Notes: generated by a model from the sequence alone, not told the origin. 17,417 bases of DNA from Ruminiclostridium sp. (GCA_021442645.1 JABUSR010000060.1:1-17417); one strand, 5' to 3'; positions 6,545 through 13,709 are shown, numbered from the stretch's first letter. Program-made: numbers and translations.

Positions 6545-7849
6545 TTACAGTTTTCGGTTATCGATGATGCGAACGGCCTTGCCTTCGCTACGGGTGATGG
6601 TCTTGGGATTTACCAGGTGGACTTTAGCACCGATGCCAAGCATGGAGCGGAGCTGGGTTACAATGTTTTTCTCCACTCTCTCCACGGAACGGATATCGTC
6701 GGAGAACATGGCCTCGCTCATTTCCACATTGATATCCAGAGTGTCAGTGTTGTTTTCACGGCCTACGATAATCTGGTAGTTGGGGGTGATATCGCTGCCG
6801 CTGACCTTAAGCAAAACTTCTTCGATCTGCGTGGGGAAGACATTGACGCCGCGGATAATGAGCATATCATCGGACCGGCCCATGGGCTTGGCCATGCGGA
6901 CATGGGTGCGACCGCAGGAGCACTTGGTGCGGTTGAGGACGCAAATGTCCTTGGTGCGATAGCGGAGTAGAGGAAATGCCTCCTTAGTAATTGCGGTAAA
7001 GACAAGCTCGCCCTTTGTGCCGTCCGGCAGGACCTCGCCTGTGTCAGGGTTAATGATCTCCGCGATGAAGTGATCCTCGCAGATGTGCATACCGTTTTGC
7101 TCGCTGCACTCGAAAGATACACCGGGGCCGGACAACTCAGTGAGTCCATAGATATCATATGCCTTGATTCCGAGCTTCTTCTGGATGTCCTGGCGCATCT
7201 CTTCAGACCATGCTTCTGCACCGAAAATACCAGCCTTCAGCTTAATTTGATCCCGCAGACCGCGTTCCTGGATGCTTTCGCCCAAAAAGGCGGCGTAGGA
7301 GGGAGTACAGCAGAGGATGGTGGATTCCAGGTCGACCATGAACTGGATTTGACGGTCTGTGTTGCCGGAGGACATGGGAATGGTCAGGGCGCCAATCTTA
7401 TGGGCACCGCCGTGGAGCCCGGCGCCACCGGTGAACAGCCCATAGCCATAGGAGACATGGACCACATCTTCCCGGGTGCCCCCGGCAGCCATAATAGCGC
7501 GGGCACAGCAATCCTCCCAAAGATCCAGGTCATGCTGGGTATAGAAAGCAACAACGCGCCGACCAGTGGTGCCGGATGTGGACTGGATACGGACGCAGTC
7601 TGCTACAGGCCTGGCCATAAGCCCATAGGGATAGGCTTCCCGCAGGTCGTCCTTGGTGAGGAAGGGGAGTTTGTGGAGGTCCTCAATACCCTTGATGTCG
7701 TCGGGGGTGACCCCCTTTTCTTCCATCTTCTTGCGATAGTAGGGAACGTTGTTATAGACATTACGGACCTGCTTTACCAGGCGCTCGCTCTGCAGGGCAC
7801 GAATTTCTTCCTGAGGAAGGGTTTCGATTTCGGGTTGATACATTGCCAT
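6545..7849 (-). CDS. paaK: Phenylacetate-CoA ligase family enzyme (PaaK)
   Basis: An ATP-dependent, AMP-forming acyl-CoA synthetase of 434 residues, the normal PaaK length. It shows the phosphate-binding TSGTTGRR (91-98), the FGAEAWS segment (209-215), YDIYGLTE (231-238), YRTKD near 297-301 and the C-terminal swivel domain with SEGKAVRI carrying the catalytic lysine. The small Cys pair RTKCSCGRTH (310 and 312) is usual in this family. I start at the ATG at 7849, which has AAGGA nine bases upstream; an ATG at 7858 lies directly against that site and is too close. Phenylacetate is the family substrate, but anaerobic homologues also activate indole-acetate or hydroxyphenylacetate, and no other phenylacetate-degradation gene is present. 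The paaK symbol therefore means family only. Confidence 0.85.
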   Translation of the reverse strand: MAMYQPEIETLPQEEIRALQSERLVKQVRNVYNNVPYYRKKMEEKGVTPDDIKGIEDLHKLPFLTKDDLREAYPYGLMARPVADCVRIQSTSGTTGRRVVAFYTQHDLDLWEDCCARAIMAAGGTREDVVHVSYGYGLFTGGAGLHGGAHKIGALTIPMSSGNTDRQIQFMVDLESTILCCTPSYAAFLGESIQERGLRDQIKLKAGIFGAEAWSEEMRQDIQKKLGIKAYDIYGLTELSGPGVSFECSEQNGMHICEDHFIAEIINPDTGEVLPDGTKGELVFTAITKEAFPLLRYRTKDICVLNRTKCSCGRTHVRMAKPMGRSDDMLIIRGVNVFPTQIEEVLLKVSGSDITPNYQIIVGRENNTDTLDINVEMSEAMFSDDIRSVERVEKNIVTQLRSMLGIGAKVHLVNPKTITRSEGKAVRIIDNRKL

Positions 7850-7935
7850 ATTGATCATTCCTTTTTTAGTTGCGTGTACAGGGGACACGAATGAAAATTA
7901 ATATTATAGATGCATAATAAAAATATTATGTTCAG

Positions 7936-7964
7936 AGTATAATGGATATGAAGAAAAATGTCAA
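7936..7964 (-). promoter_or_regulatory. Sigma-A promoter of paaK-ACT
   Basis: On the minus strand: TTGACA (7964-7959), a 17-base spacer and TATACT (7941-7936). The leader of about 80 bases contains two direct copies of AATATTAT (plus-strand 7900-7907 and 7922-7929), 22 bases apart, just downstream of the start point. Confidence 0.85.
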
Positions 7965-8068
7965 GGGGAAAAATGATATTTTTTGATAGTTTACAGAAAG
8001 TGCTCCAAACAAACTGAAAAGAGACAAAATAGCCATGTGATTGAGGGCAAAACAAAGGAGAAGAACGC
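7965..8068. other. Intergenic gap between divergent paaK and hemolysin III promoters
   Basis: The whole gap between the two divergent genes is about 300 bases (7850-8151). Outside the two promoters and leaders, this A-rich 104-base core holds no convincing ORF, hairpin or RNA gene. An AAAGGAG at 8054-8060 is followed only by frames that stop within a few codons. Confidence 0.6.
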
Positions 8069-8097
8069 TTGACTTTTCAATGATATAATGATATACT
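8069..8097 (+). promoter_or_regulatory. Sigma-A promoter of hemolysin III-degV
   Basis: TTGACT (8069-8074), a 17-base spacer and TATACT (8092-8097). A TATAAT at 8084-8089 is only nine bases from the -35 box and is less likely to be used. A 15-base palindrome (CGATTTT-A-AAAATCG, 8119-8133) follows in the leader, just before the ribosome site. Confidence 0.8.
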
Positions 8098-8151
8098 AAT
8101 ATGCAGAACAAGATGAACCGATTTTAAAAATCGTGAGAGGGGGTATGTCTT

Positions 8152-8817
8152 ATGACAGCAGCTATGTCCGGTTATAACAAATCTGTTCGTCCGCAGAAGT
8201 TAGGAGAAGAGATCTTCAATGCTATTACGCACGGCGTTGGGGCCTTGTTGGCCATTGCAGGGTTGGTGCTTCTAGTTGTGCGATCTGCCCATTATGGCAG
8301 TGCTATCAATGTTGTGAGCGTGACAATCTTCGGCGTGTCCATGATCGTGCTGTACCTAGTGTCTTGCCTGTATCACGCCTTAACTGAAGGGAAGGGGAAA
8401 CGGGTCTTTCAGGTTCTGGACCACTGCTCTATCTTTTTCCTTATTTTGGGGACTTACATTCCTATCTGTCTGGTGAATATCGGCGGTGTCTTAGGATGGG
8501 TAGTTTTTGGAGTCAATACGGCCTGTGCGGTGGTGGGTATCGTTCTCACCGCTGTTGACATGCACCGGTGGAAGAAGCTCTCCATGGTACTATATATCGT
8601 GATGGGCTGGATGTGCCTCATCGCTCTGCCGTCCATTTACCGGTCCCTTACCACTATGGGCTTTGTATTTCTAGTTGTTGGTGGGGTGTGTTATACCGTG
8701 GGGATTCTCTTCTACCGCCAGAAAGAAAAACCTTATCGCCACGGTGTCTGGCATTTCTTTGTACTTGCCGGGACTGTGTTCCAGTTTTTTACCGTATTCA
8801 CCAATTGCTGTTCTTAA
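8152..8817 (+). CDS. Hemolysin III / PAQR family membrane protein
   Basis: A seven-helix integral membrane protein of 221 residues in the hemolysin III (YqfA/TrhA-like, PAQR) family. The conserved metal site is complete: Ser71 and His75 in SCLYH, Asp90 in LDH, and His197 and His201 in HGVWH. The N-terminal NAITHG motif (His27) is also typical. In eukaryotic PAQR relatives this zinc site supports hydrolase-like activity, and bacterial members have been tied to membrane-lipid homeostasis rather than real hemolysis. ATG 8152 has GAGAGGGGG eight bases upstream; an ATG at 8145 is out of frame. It is followed 15 bases later by degV on the same transcript, which fits a membrane-lipid theme by inference. 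Confidence 0.9.
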   Translation: MTAAMSGYNKSVRPQKLGEEIFNAITHGVGALLAIAGLVLLVVRSAHYGSAINVVSVTIFGVSMIVLYLVSCLYHALTEGKGKRVFQVLDHCSIFFLILGTYIPICLVNIGGVLGWVVFGVNTACAVVGIVLTAVDMHRWKKLSMVLYIVMGWMCLIALPSIYRSLTTMGFVFLVVGGVCYTVGILFYRQKEKPYRHGVWHFFVLAGTVFQFFTVFTNCCS

Positions 8818-8832
8818 AGGAGAAGACAAAAC

Positions 8833-9711
8833 ATGAGAGACTATGTAATTGTTACCGATTCCTGTGTGGATTTGAACCAAGATCAAGTGGAGGACATGGG
8901 CCTGACTGTGGTACCCCTGTCTGTTCAGTTCGGGGCCCAGCACTTTTATAATCGTCCCGGCGACGGTCCTGATCCCAAGGAATTCTTTGATCGCCTGATG
9001 AAGGGTGAGTCTGCCCAGACTTCTGCCCCTAACGTGGATGATTTTAAGGAGAACTTCCGGCCTCTGCTTCAGGAAGGGAAAGATTTGCTATATCTTGCCT
9101 TCTCTTCCGGCCTGAGTGCTACCTACCAGAACGGGTGTATTGCCTTGGATGATTTGCGAGAGGAGTTTCCTGAGGCAAAGATCTACGCAGTAGACACCCT
9201 GTGTGCTTCCATGGGACAGGGGTTGATTGTCTATCTGGCTGACCAGGAGAAGCGCAAGGGCAAGACAATAGAGGAGGTCCGAGACTTTGTTGAGGCCAAT
9301 AAGCTGAAGGTCTGCCACTGGTTTACTGTTGGAAATCTGACCCAACTGCGCCGTGGTGGCCGTCTGTCTGCTGGTAAGGCAGTGTTCGGGTCTCTGCTTC
9401 AGGTGAAGCCCATACTCCATGTAGACAATGATGGCCATTTGGCAGCAGTCACCACTGTGAAAGGCCGCAAAAAATCTATCGAGGCCTTAGCGGATAAGAT
9501 CGAGACACTCATCGAAAATCCTGAAGGACAGTATGTCTTCATTAGCCAGGCCCAGTGCCGAGAGGAGACTGAGGGCCTTGCCGCCATGATTAAGAAACGC
9601 CTGCCAGTTGCCGATGTCATCATCGGAGACATCGGCCCCGTTATTGGTACGCACACTGGGCAGGGGGTTATTGCCATGTTCTTCATGGGTAAGGATCGCC
9701 GCACCGAGTAA
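8833..9711 (+). CDS. DegV family fatty-acid-binding protein
   Basis: A cytoplasmic two-domain protein of 292 residues, normal for DegV. The N-terminal EDD-fold domain starts VIVTDSCVDL, a variant of the TDS-x-x-DL signature. Further marks are TSAP at 63-66, AFSSGLSATYQN at 89-100, RRGGRLS in the middle and the closing GTHTGQGVIAMFF. DegV proteins bind one long-chain fatty acid; in Staphylococcus the FakB members hand it to the kinase FakA, which makes acyl-phosphate for phospholipid synthesis. No fakA-like gene is in the window, so whether this one is a true FakB is open. The ribosome site AAAGGAG overlaps the hemolysin III stop codon, indicating an operon, and a strong terminator follows. 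Confidence 0.92.
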   Translation: MRDYVIVTDSCVDLNQDQVEDMGLTVVPLSVQFGAQHFYNRPGDGPDPKEFFDRLMKGESAQTSAPNVDDFKENFRPLLQEGKDLLYLAFSSGLSATYQNGCIALDDLREEFPEAKIYAVDTLCASMGQGLIVYLADQEKRKGKTIEEVRDFVEANKLKVCHWFTVGNLTQLRRGGRLSAGKAVFGSLLQVKPILHVDNDGHLAAVTTVKGRKKSIEALADKIETLIENPEGQYVFISQAQCREETEGLAAMIKKRLPVADVIIGDIGPVIGTHTGQGVIAMFFMGKDRRTE

Positions 9712-9727
9712 TAGTAAGAAGAATATC

Positions 9728-9769
9728 AAGGGACCCTTCCCGGTTATTCAACTGGGAAGGGTCCCTTTT
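9728..9769 (+). terminator. Terminator after degV
   Basis: A perfect 14-bp stem (9728-9741 with 9754-9767) can be extended inward to about 18 pairs with one G-T, loop ATTC, and is followed by TT. On the minus strand the trailing T run is shorter, but it may also stop the opposing ATPase transcript, whose stop codon is at 9799. Confidence 0.9.
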
Positions 9770-9798
9770 CAGTTGTTTGTCTAATGCAGAGGGGAATA

Positions 9799-11814
9799 TC
9801 ATAGCTTGTGAACGAAGAGGCAGCGTATAGCGTTCAGGACGGCCAGTACCATGACACCAACATCGGCAAAGATAGCCAGATACATGTTTGCGATGCCAAA
9901 GGCCCCCAAAGTAAGACAGATGAATTTTACGCCGAGTGCAAAGACGATGTTCTGATATACAATCCCCAAACATTTTTTGGAGATTCTGATTGCTTTGGCA
10001 ATCTTCATGGGATCGTCATCCATGAGGACGACATCTGCAGCTTCGATTGCGGCGTCTGAACCCATAGCACCCATGGCGATACCTACATCGGCTCGGGACA
10101 GGACAGGCGCATCGTTGATGCCGTCCCCCACAAAGACAAGCTTTGCTTTCCCGGAAGTCTGTTCCAGTAGTTCCTCTACCTTAGTTACTTTGTCTGCCGG
10201 GAGGAGTTCGCTGTGGACATGGTCCAGACAAAGGGCGGCGGCAACCTGCTCCGAAGCCTGTTTGTTGTCTCCTGTAAGCATCACGGTCTTATTCACACCA
10301 ACGGTTTTCAGGGCTGCAATGGCCTCTTTGGCATGGGGCTTCACTTGGTCAGAGATTAGGAGATATCCGGCGTAGATTCCATCCACAGCTACATGGACAA
10401 CAGTGCCCGCTTGTTCGCAGAGAGCACAGGCGATATTCATCCGTGCCATGAGTTTGTCATTGCCAACGGCAATATCCAAACCGTCGACCTTTGCCAAAAC
10501 ACCATTCCCGCTGAATTCCTGTATATGGCCGACACGTGCGCGGTCAGGCTTCTTTCCATAGGCACGCAGTAGGCTTTTGCTTATAGGGTGTGAGGAAGCA
10601 CTCTCAGCAAGAGCGGCATATTCCAGGAGAAGGGATTTTTCTATGGTGCTGCAGTAGATACTGTCTACTTCAAAGCTTCCTTGTGTGAGGGTACCGGTCT
10701 TATCAAGGACAACAACCTTTGTCTGGGAAAGAGCTTCAAGGTAGTTGGAGCCCTTCACCAGAATGCCTTCCCGGCTGGCTCCGCCGATACCTGCAAAGAA
10801 ACTGAGGGGGATGCTGATTACCAAGGCACAGGGGCAGCTGATGACCAAGAAGACTAGAGCACGATAGGCCCAGACAATCCAGGCAGCGGGGAGTCCCAGG
10901 AACAGAATCTGCACAAGGGGCGGCAGGATTGCAAGGGCTAGGGCACTGCAACACACGACGGGGGTGTATACTCTCGCAAATCTGGAAATAAAGTCCTCGG
11001 ACCTGGATTTTTTGGAGCTGGCACTTTCTACCAGATTGAGGATCTTGGATGCGGTAGACTGGCCAAATTCTTTGGTCGTGCGCACCTTCAGAACTCCGGT
11101 CATGTTGATACACCCGCTAATAACAGTGTCCGAGACTTCAACTTCTCGAGGAAGACTCTCCCCGGTGAGGGCACTGGTGTTCAGTGTGGAGCATCCTTCC
11201 AGCACCACGCCATCGATAGGGATTTTTTCCCCGGGCTGGACTACGATGACACTGCCGACTGCCACTTCGTTTGGATCCACCTGAGCCAGAGATCCGTTCC
11301 GTTCTACGTTGGCGTAATCGGGCCGGATATCCATTAAATCGGAGATATTCCGTCGGCTTCGCTCAATAGCATAACTCTGGAACCACTCTCCAACCTGATA
11401 GAACAGCATGACAGCAATGGCCTCCACATAGTCCCCGTTTTCGTAAATAGCTAAGGCCATAGCGCCCACTGTTGCCACCGCCATAAGGAAATTCTCATCG
11501 AAGACTTCTCGATTGCGGATTCCCTCCAGTGCTTCCAGCAGAATATCATACCCGATAATGAAGTAGTCGACCAGATAGAGACAAAACCGAGCCCAACGGC
11601 CTGCAGAGGGGAATAGACTTGTATCCAGCCCGGAAAAGGCGGATGCCGGGATATACTGCAGTCCCAGTAGTATGCCTGAAGCAATGAGGATACGGATGAG
11701 GACATTACGCTGTTCCTGCGTCATGCCGCCCTGTTTTCTTCCGACAATAAATAGAAGCCCGAGAGCTATGATAATGACTATGGCGAGAACGACACTGACA
11801 ATAATTTCTTGCAT
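9799..11814 (-). CDS. Zinc/cadmium/lead-type P1B ATPase (ZntA/CadA-like)
   Basis: An inner-membrane metal exporter of 671 residues. Actuator TGES is at 217-220; the transmembrane metal motif SCPCA has Cys327 and Cys329; the phosphorylated aspartate is Asp371 in DKTGT; the nucleotide-binding HP is at 409-410; TGDN is at 514-517 and GDGIND at 563-568. Lys630 and Asp651 lie 21 residues apart in the last helices, matching the Lys/Asp pair of the Zn/Cd/Pb subgroup (P1B-2) rather than copper pumps. The N terminus has no cysteine-containing heavy-metal domain; instead an extra hydrophobic helix (about 3-25) precedes the usual eight. ATG 11814 has AAGGAGG five bases upstream. It is divergent from an ArsR repressor with a palindromic operator in its leader. 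Confidence 0.93.
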   Translation of the reverse strand: MQEIIVSVVLAIVIIIALGLLFIVGRKQGGMTQEQRNVLIRILIASGILLGLQYIPASAFSGLDTSLFPSAGRWARFCLYLVDYFIIGYDILLEALEGIRNREVFDENFLMAVATVGAMALAIYENGDYVEAIAVMLFYQVGEWFQSYAIERSRRNISDLMDIRPDYANVERNGSLAQVDPNEVAVGSVIVVQPGEKIPIDGVVLEGCSTLNTSALTGESLPREVEVSDTVISGCINMTGVLKVRTTKEFGQSTASKILNLVESASSKKSRSEDFISRFARVYTPVVCCSALALAILPPLVQILFLGLPAAWIVWAYRALVFLVISCPCALVISIPLSFFAGIGGASREGILVKGSNYLEALSQTKVVVLDKTGTLTQGSFEVDSIYCSTIEKSLLLEYAALAESASSHPISKSLLRAYGKKPDRARVGHIQEFSGNGVLAKVDGLDIAVGNDKLMARMNIACALCEQAGTVVHVAVDGIYAGYLLISDQVKPHAKEAIAALKTVGVNKTVMLTGDNKQASEQVAAALCLDHVHSELLPADKVTKVEELLEQTSGKAKLVFVGDGINDAPVLSRADVGIAMGAMGSDAAIEAADVVLMDDDPMKIAKAIRISKKCLGIVYQNIVFALGVKFICLTLGAFGIANMYLAIFADVGVMVLAVLNAIRCLFVHKL

Positions 11815-11852
11815 TGTAACCTCCTTTTGAGAACAAGGGATAACAAACATAA

Positions 11853-11872
11853 AATTAAACACTTGTTTAATT
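11853..11872. promoter_or_regulatory. Palindromic operator, probably for the ArsR/SmtB repressor
   Basis: AATTAAACACTTGTTTAATT is a 9-2-9 perfect inverted repeat, of the size and A/T-rich style of ArsR/SmtB operators. It lies just downstream of the ATPase start point and covers the -35 box of the opposing promoter, so one dimer could block both transcripts. The assignment comes from position and symmetry, not from a proven match. Confidence 0.7.
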
Positions 11873-11891
11873 ATTGCGGGTGTAGTATAAT
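11863..11891 (+). promoter_or_regulatory. Candidate arsR promoter overlapping the operator
   Basis: TTGTTT (11863-11868), a 17-base spacer and a perfect TATAAT (11886-11891) on the plus strand. The -35 box is inside the palindrome. It would give arsR a leader of about 336 bases. I found no better promoter nearer to arsR. Confidence 0.5.
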
Positions 11892-11912
11892 CAAAGGCAA
11901 AGAAAAAGTCAA
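11884..11912 (-). promoter_or_regulatory. Sigma-A promoter of the P1B ATPase
   Basis: On the minus strand: TTGACT (11912-11907), a 17-base spacer and TATACT (11889-11884). Its -10 overlaps the plus-strand TATAAT on the other strand, so the two promoters compete for the same DNA. The operator at 11853-11872 falls at about +5 to +25. Confidence 0.85.
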
Positions 11913-12233
11913 CGCTTTTTTTGGTATTTCATGCCAAAAGACGAAGAAGGTCAGACTGATGTACGATGATAATTCCTTTTGAAAGATGATTCTGATGAAA
12001 TCAGACGGAAGAAGGTCAGATAATTGTCGGAGGGATTCTCTGTGGAGAGGTGTAGCCCTGCAATTCAGAAGGAAGAGGTATAAATAGTTGTGCGGCGGGT
12101 GATCCTTGGGGAGAGCTGCTTCTGTGTAACCAATACGGAGAAAGGCCAAATCCTTTCGGCTTTTTTTCCTTGGGAAGATGGCGCTGGAAAAGATGGGGAA
12201 GTTGATTAACCAGGGGAATAGGAGGAGAGACTT
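11899..12233 (+). other. Long arsR leader or intergenic region with repeat and hairpins
   Basis: About 335 bases without a convincing gene. It holds a 13-base direct repeat GAAGAAGGTCAGA (11943-11955 and 12008-12020), part of a longer match with a one-base gap. It also holds a small hairpin TCTGAT-GAA-ATCAGA (11991-12005) and a terminator-like element at 12140-12167. A minus-strand frame through the region (11871-12263) is cysteine-poor, has no ribosome site and runs across the ATPase promoter, so I do not call it. A regulatory leader or a decayed gene are both possible. Confidence 0.4.
12140..12167 (+). terminator. Weak terminator-like hairpin in the arsR leader
   Basis: GAAAGG (12140-12145) can pair with CCTTTC (12152-12157), loop CCAAAT, followed by GGC and a run of seven T (12161-12167). 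The stem is short and three bases separate it from the T run, so it would be leaky. It could attenuate arsR or end a short leader RNA. Confidence 0.35.
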
Positions 12234-12590
12234 ATGAAAATGAGAGAATTGCCCCATGACCACGGCGAGAGCGCCCGGGTTCTGGAGCAGTTTCAGCGTG
12301 AGGAAGACTTCCGGCTTGCGGCGGAGGTGTTCAAACAGTTTGCGGACACGACACGTGTGCGGATTTTTTGGCTACTGTGTCATTACGAGTCGTGTGTAAT
12401 CAACATCTCCGCCCTGCTGGAGATATCCAGTCCGGCAGTCTCCCATCATCTCAAGGCTCTGCGGCAGAGCGGCCTGATTGTTAGCCGGAGAGGGGGGAAG
12501 GAGGTCTATTACCGGGCCTCCGATACCCCGGTGAGCCGCCTCGCTCACCAGATGATCGAGCAGGTGATGGAGGTTACCTGCCCGGAATAA
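12234..12590 (+). CDS. ArsR/SmtB family metal-responsive repressor
   Basis: A 118-residue winged-helix repressor, normal length for the family. The recognition helix is SSPAVSHHLKALRQSGLI (65-82), followed by the wing RRGGKEVYYR. Such proteins bind DNA without metal and release it when Zn, Cd, Pb or similar ions bind. Candidate ligands are His8, Asp9 and His10 in the N-terminal arm with Cys49 and Cys54 around the third helix (LCHYESCV), resembling an alpha-3N site. The ELCVCDL box of CadC is reduced to ESCVINI. The alpha-5 zinc site of SmtB is mostly lost: Asp97 and Glu113 remain but both His positions differ. ATG 12234 has AGGAGG eight bases upstream; ATG 12240 is a second option. It probably controls the divergent ATPase through the palindrome at 11853. 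Confidence 0.9.
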   Translation: MKMRELPHDHGESARVLEQFQREEDFRLAAEVFKQFADTTRVRIFWLLCHYESCVINISALLEISSPAVSHHLKALRQSGLIVSRRGGKEVYYRASDTPVSRLAHQMIEQVMEVTCPE

Positions 12591-12598
12591 GGGCAGGT
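12576..12598 (+). other. Hairpin across the arsR stop codon
   Basis: ACCTGCCC (12576-12583) pairs with GGGCAGGT (12591-12598) around the stop codon. The same GGGCAG arm could instead pair with CTGCCC at 12636-12641. No T run follows either form, so neither is a standard terminator. Confidence 0.4.
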
Positions 12599-12692
12599 GT
12601 CGCTGCGGAGCGAAGGCCCAGGTTTACAGAGTTGTCTGCCCCACTGAAAGAGAACAAAGTGAAATATCCTGTAGCCAGTTGGCGGACTCCGG

Positions 12693-12701
12693 TGGTATAA
12701 T
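12693..12701 (+). promoter_or_regulatory. Extended -10 promoter candidate for the rluA-like gene
   Basis: TGG followed by TATAAT (12696-12701), that is, a TGn-TATAAT extended -10, 35 bases before the start codon. No -35 box lies at the right distance; TTGGCG at 12679 is too near. Confidence 0.55.
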
Positions 12702-12735
12702 AGAGAAAGCTTTAGCCTGAAAAGGACATGATCAA

Positions 12736-13605
12736 ATGGAACGCAAACCAAAACCATCTCGAGAGTATACCGTGAATACAGAGACGACGCTTCTGCCCTT
12801 CCTGCTGGAATCTGTGGGAGATAAGAGCCGCAATACCGTGAAAGGCCTTCTCACCCGGGGTCAGGTGCTGGTGGACGGCAGGTGCGTTACCCGCCACGAC
12901 CACCGTCTTTTCCCCAGTCAGCAGGTAACAATCCTCCCGGAGGCCCTGAAAAGGGCGGCCCTGCCGTTCCCTGTCCTGTGGGAGGATGAAGAGATCCTGG
13001 TAGTGGACAAACCTGCGGGACTCCTGTCAATGGCCAGTGACCGGGAGCGGGAGCGTACTGCCTACCGGCAGGTGACTGACTACGTCCGGGCGAAGGATCC
13101 TAAAGCTAGGGTATTTATCGTCCACCGTCTGGACCGGGACACCTCCGGTGTTCTCCTCTTTGCAAAAAGCGAGCGAATCAAGCGGGCGTTCCAGGATAAC
13201 TGGGATACCATCGTCTGCCGTAGGGGGTATACCGCTGTGGTGGAGGGGATGCCTCCGAAGGCGAAGGAGACCATCCGCACATTCCTGCAGGAGAATGGCA
13301 TCCATAAGGTATACTCTGTGCAGACTGGCGGCAAGGAGGCAATCACCCACTATTCTACGGTACGCCAGGGAAAGCGGTACTCACTGCTGGAGATCGACCT
13401 GTCGACCGGGCGCAAGAATCAGATTCGCGTCCACCTCAGTGAGTTGGGGTGCCCTGTAGCGGGGGACCGGACCTACGGGGCAAAAACTGACCCTCTGAGG
13501 AGACTATGCCTCCATGCCCATGAGTTGACTTTTGTCCATCCTCTTACCGGGAAGGAGACCACCTATCGGGCGGAACTCCCCCGGGGCTTCAGGAAGCTCA
13601 TATAA
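12736..13605 (+). CDS. RluA-family 23S rRNA/tRNA pseudouridine synthase
   Basis: Converts uridine to pseudouridine in structured RNA; 289 residues. An S4-like RNA-binding region is at about 15-68 (VKGLLTRGQVLVDG followed by the GQ/SQQVTI turn). The RluA catalytic domain follows, with the active-site HRLDRDTSG motif (130-138) whose Asp133 is the catalytic aspartate. DKPAG at 91-95 and GRKNQIRVHLSELGCPVAGDRTYG in the C-terminal half are further family marks. ATG 12736 has AAAGGA at 12721-12726, nine bases upstream. The exact target uridine cannot be told: RluA, RluC and RluD relatives share these motifs. It has its own extended -10 promoter and converges on purA. Confidence 0.92.
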   Translation: MERKPKPSREYTVNTETTLLPFLLESVGDKSRNTVKGLLTRGQVLVDGRCVTRHDHRLFPSQQVTILPEALKRAALPFPVLWEDEEILVVDKPAGLLSMASDRERERTAYRQVTDYVRAKDPKARVFIVHRLDRDTSGVLLFAKSERIKRAFQDNWDTIVCRRGYTAVVEGMPPKAKETIRTFLQENGIHKVYSVQTGGKEAITHYSTVRQGKRYSLLEIDLSTGRKNQIRVHLSELGCPVAGDRTYGAKTDPLRRLCLHAHELTFVHPLTGKETTYRAELPRGFRKLI

Positions 13606-13650
13606 CAGTTTGAACCATCACCTCAGAATAAAATGAAAGAATTCTGTCAA

Positions 13651-13693
13651 AACGGAAAGATGGGCACCGAGAATCGGTGCCCATCTTTCCGTT
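13651..13693. terminator. Perfect 20-bp convergent terminator (rluA-like / purA)
   Basis: Bases 13651-13670 pair without mismatch with 13674-13693 around a GAA loop. On the minus strand the stem runs into TTTT, a usable terminator for purA (stop at 13710). On the plus strand it ends in GTTAAC with little T run. The stem is unusually long and perfect for a terminator. Confidence 0.85.
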
Positions 13694-13709
13694 AACAGGA
13701 GGAGATATT

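Noticed and set aside
7070..7894. 274-codon plus-strand frame opposite paaK
   Set aside because: Antisense to a clear PaaK reading frame with all motifs; no ribosome site or domain.
11871..12263. 130-codon minus-strand frame in the arsR leader region
   Set aside because: It starts inside arsR, crosses the ATPase promoter, has no ribosome site and reads as low-complexity hydrophobic sequence.
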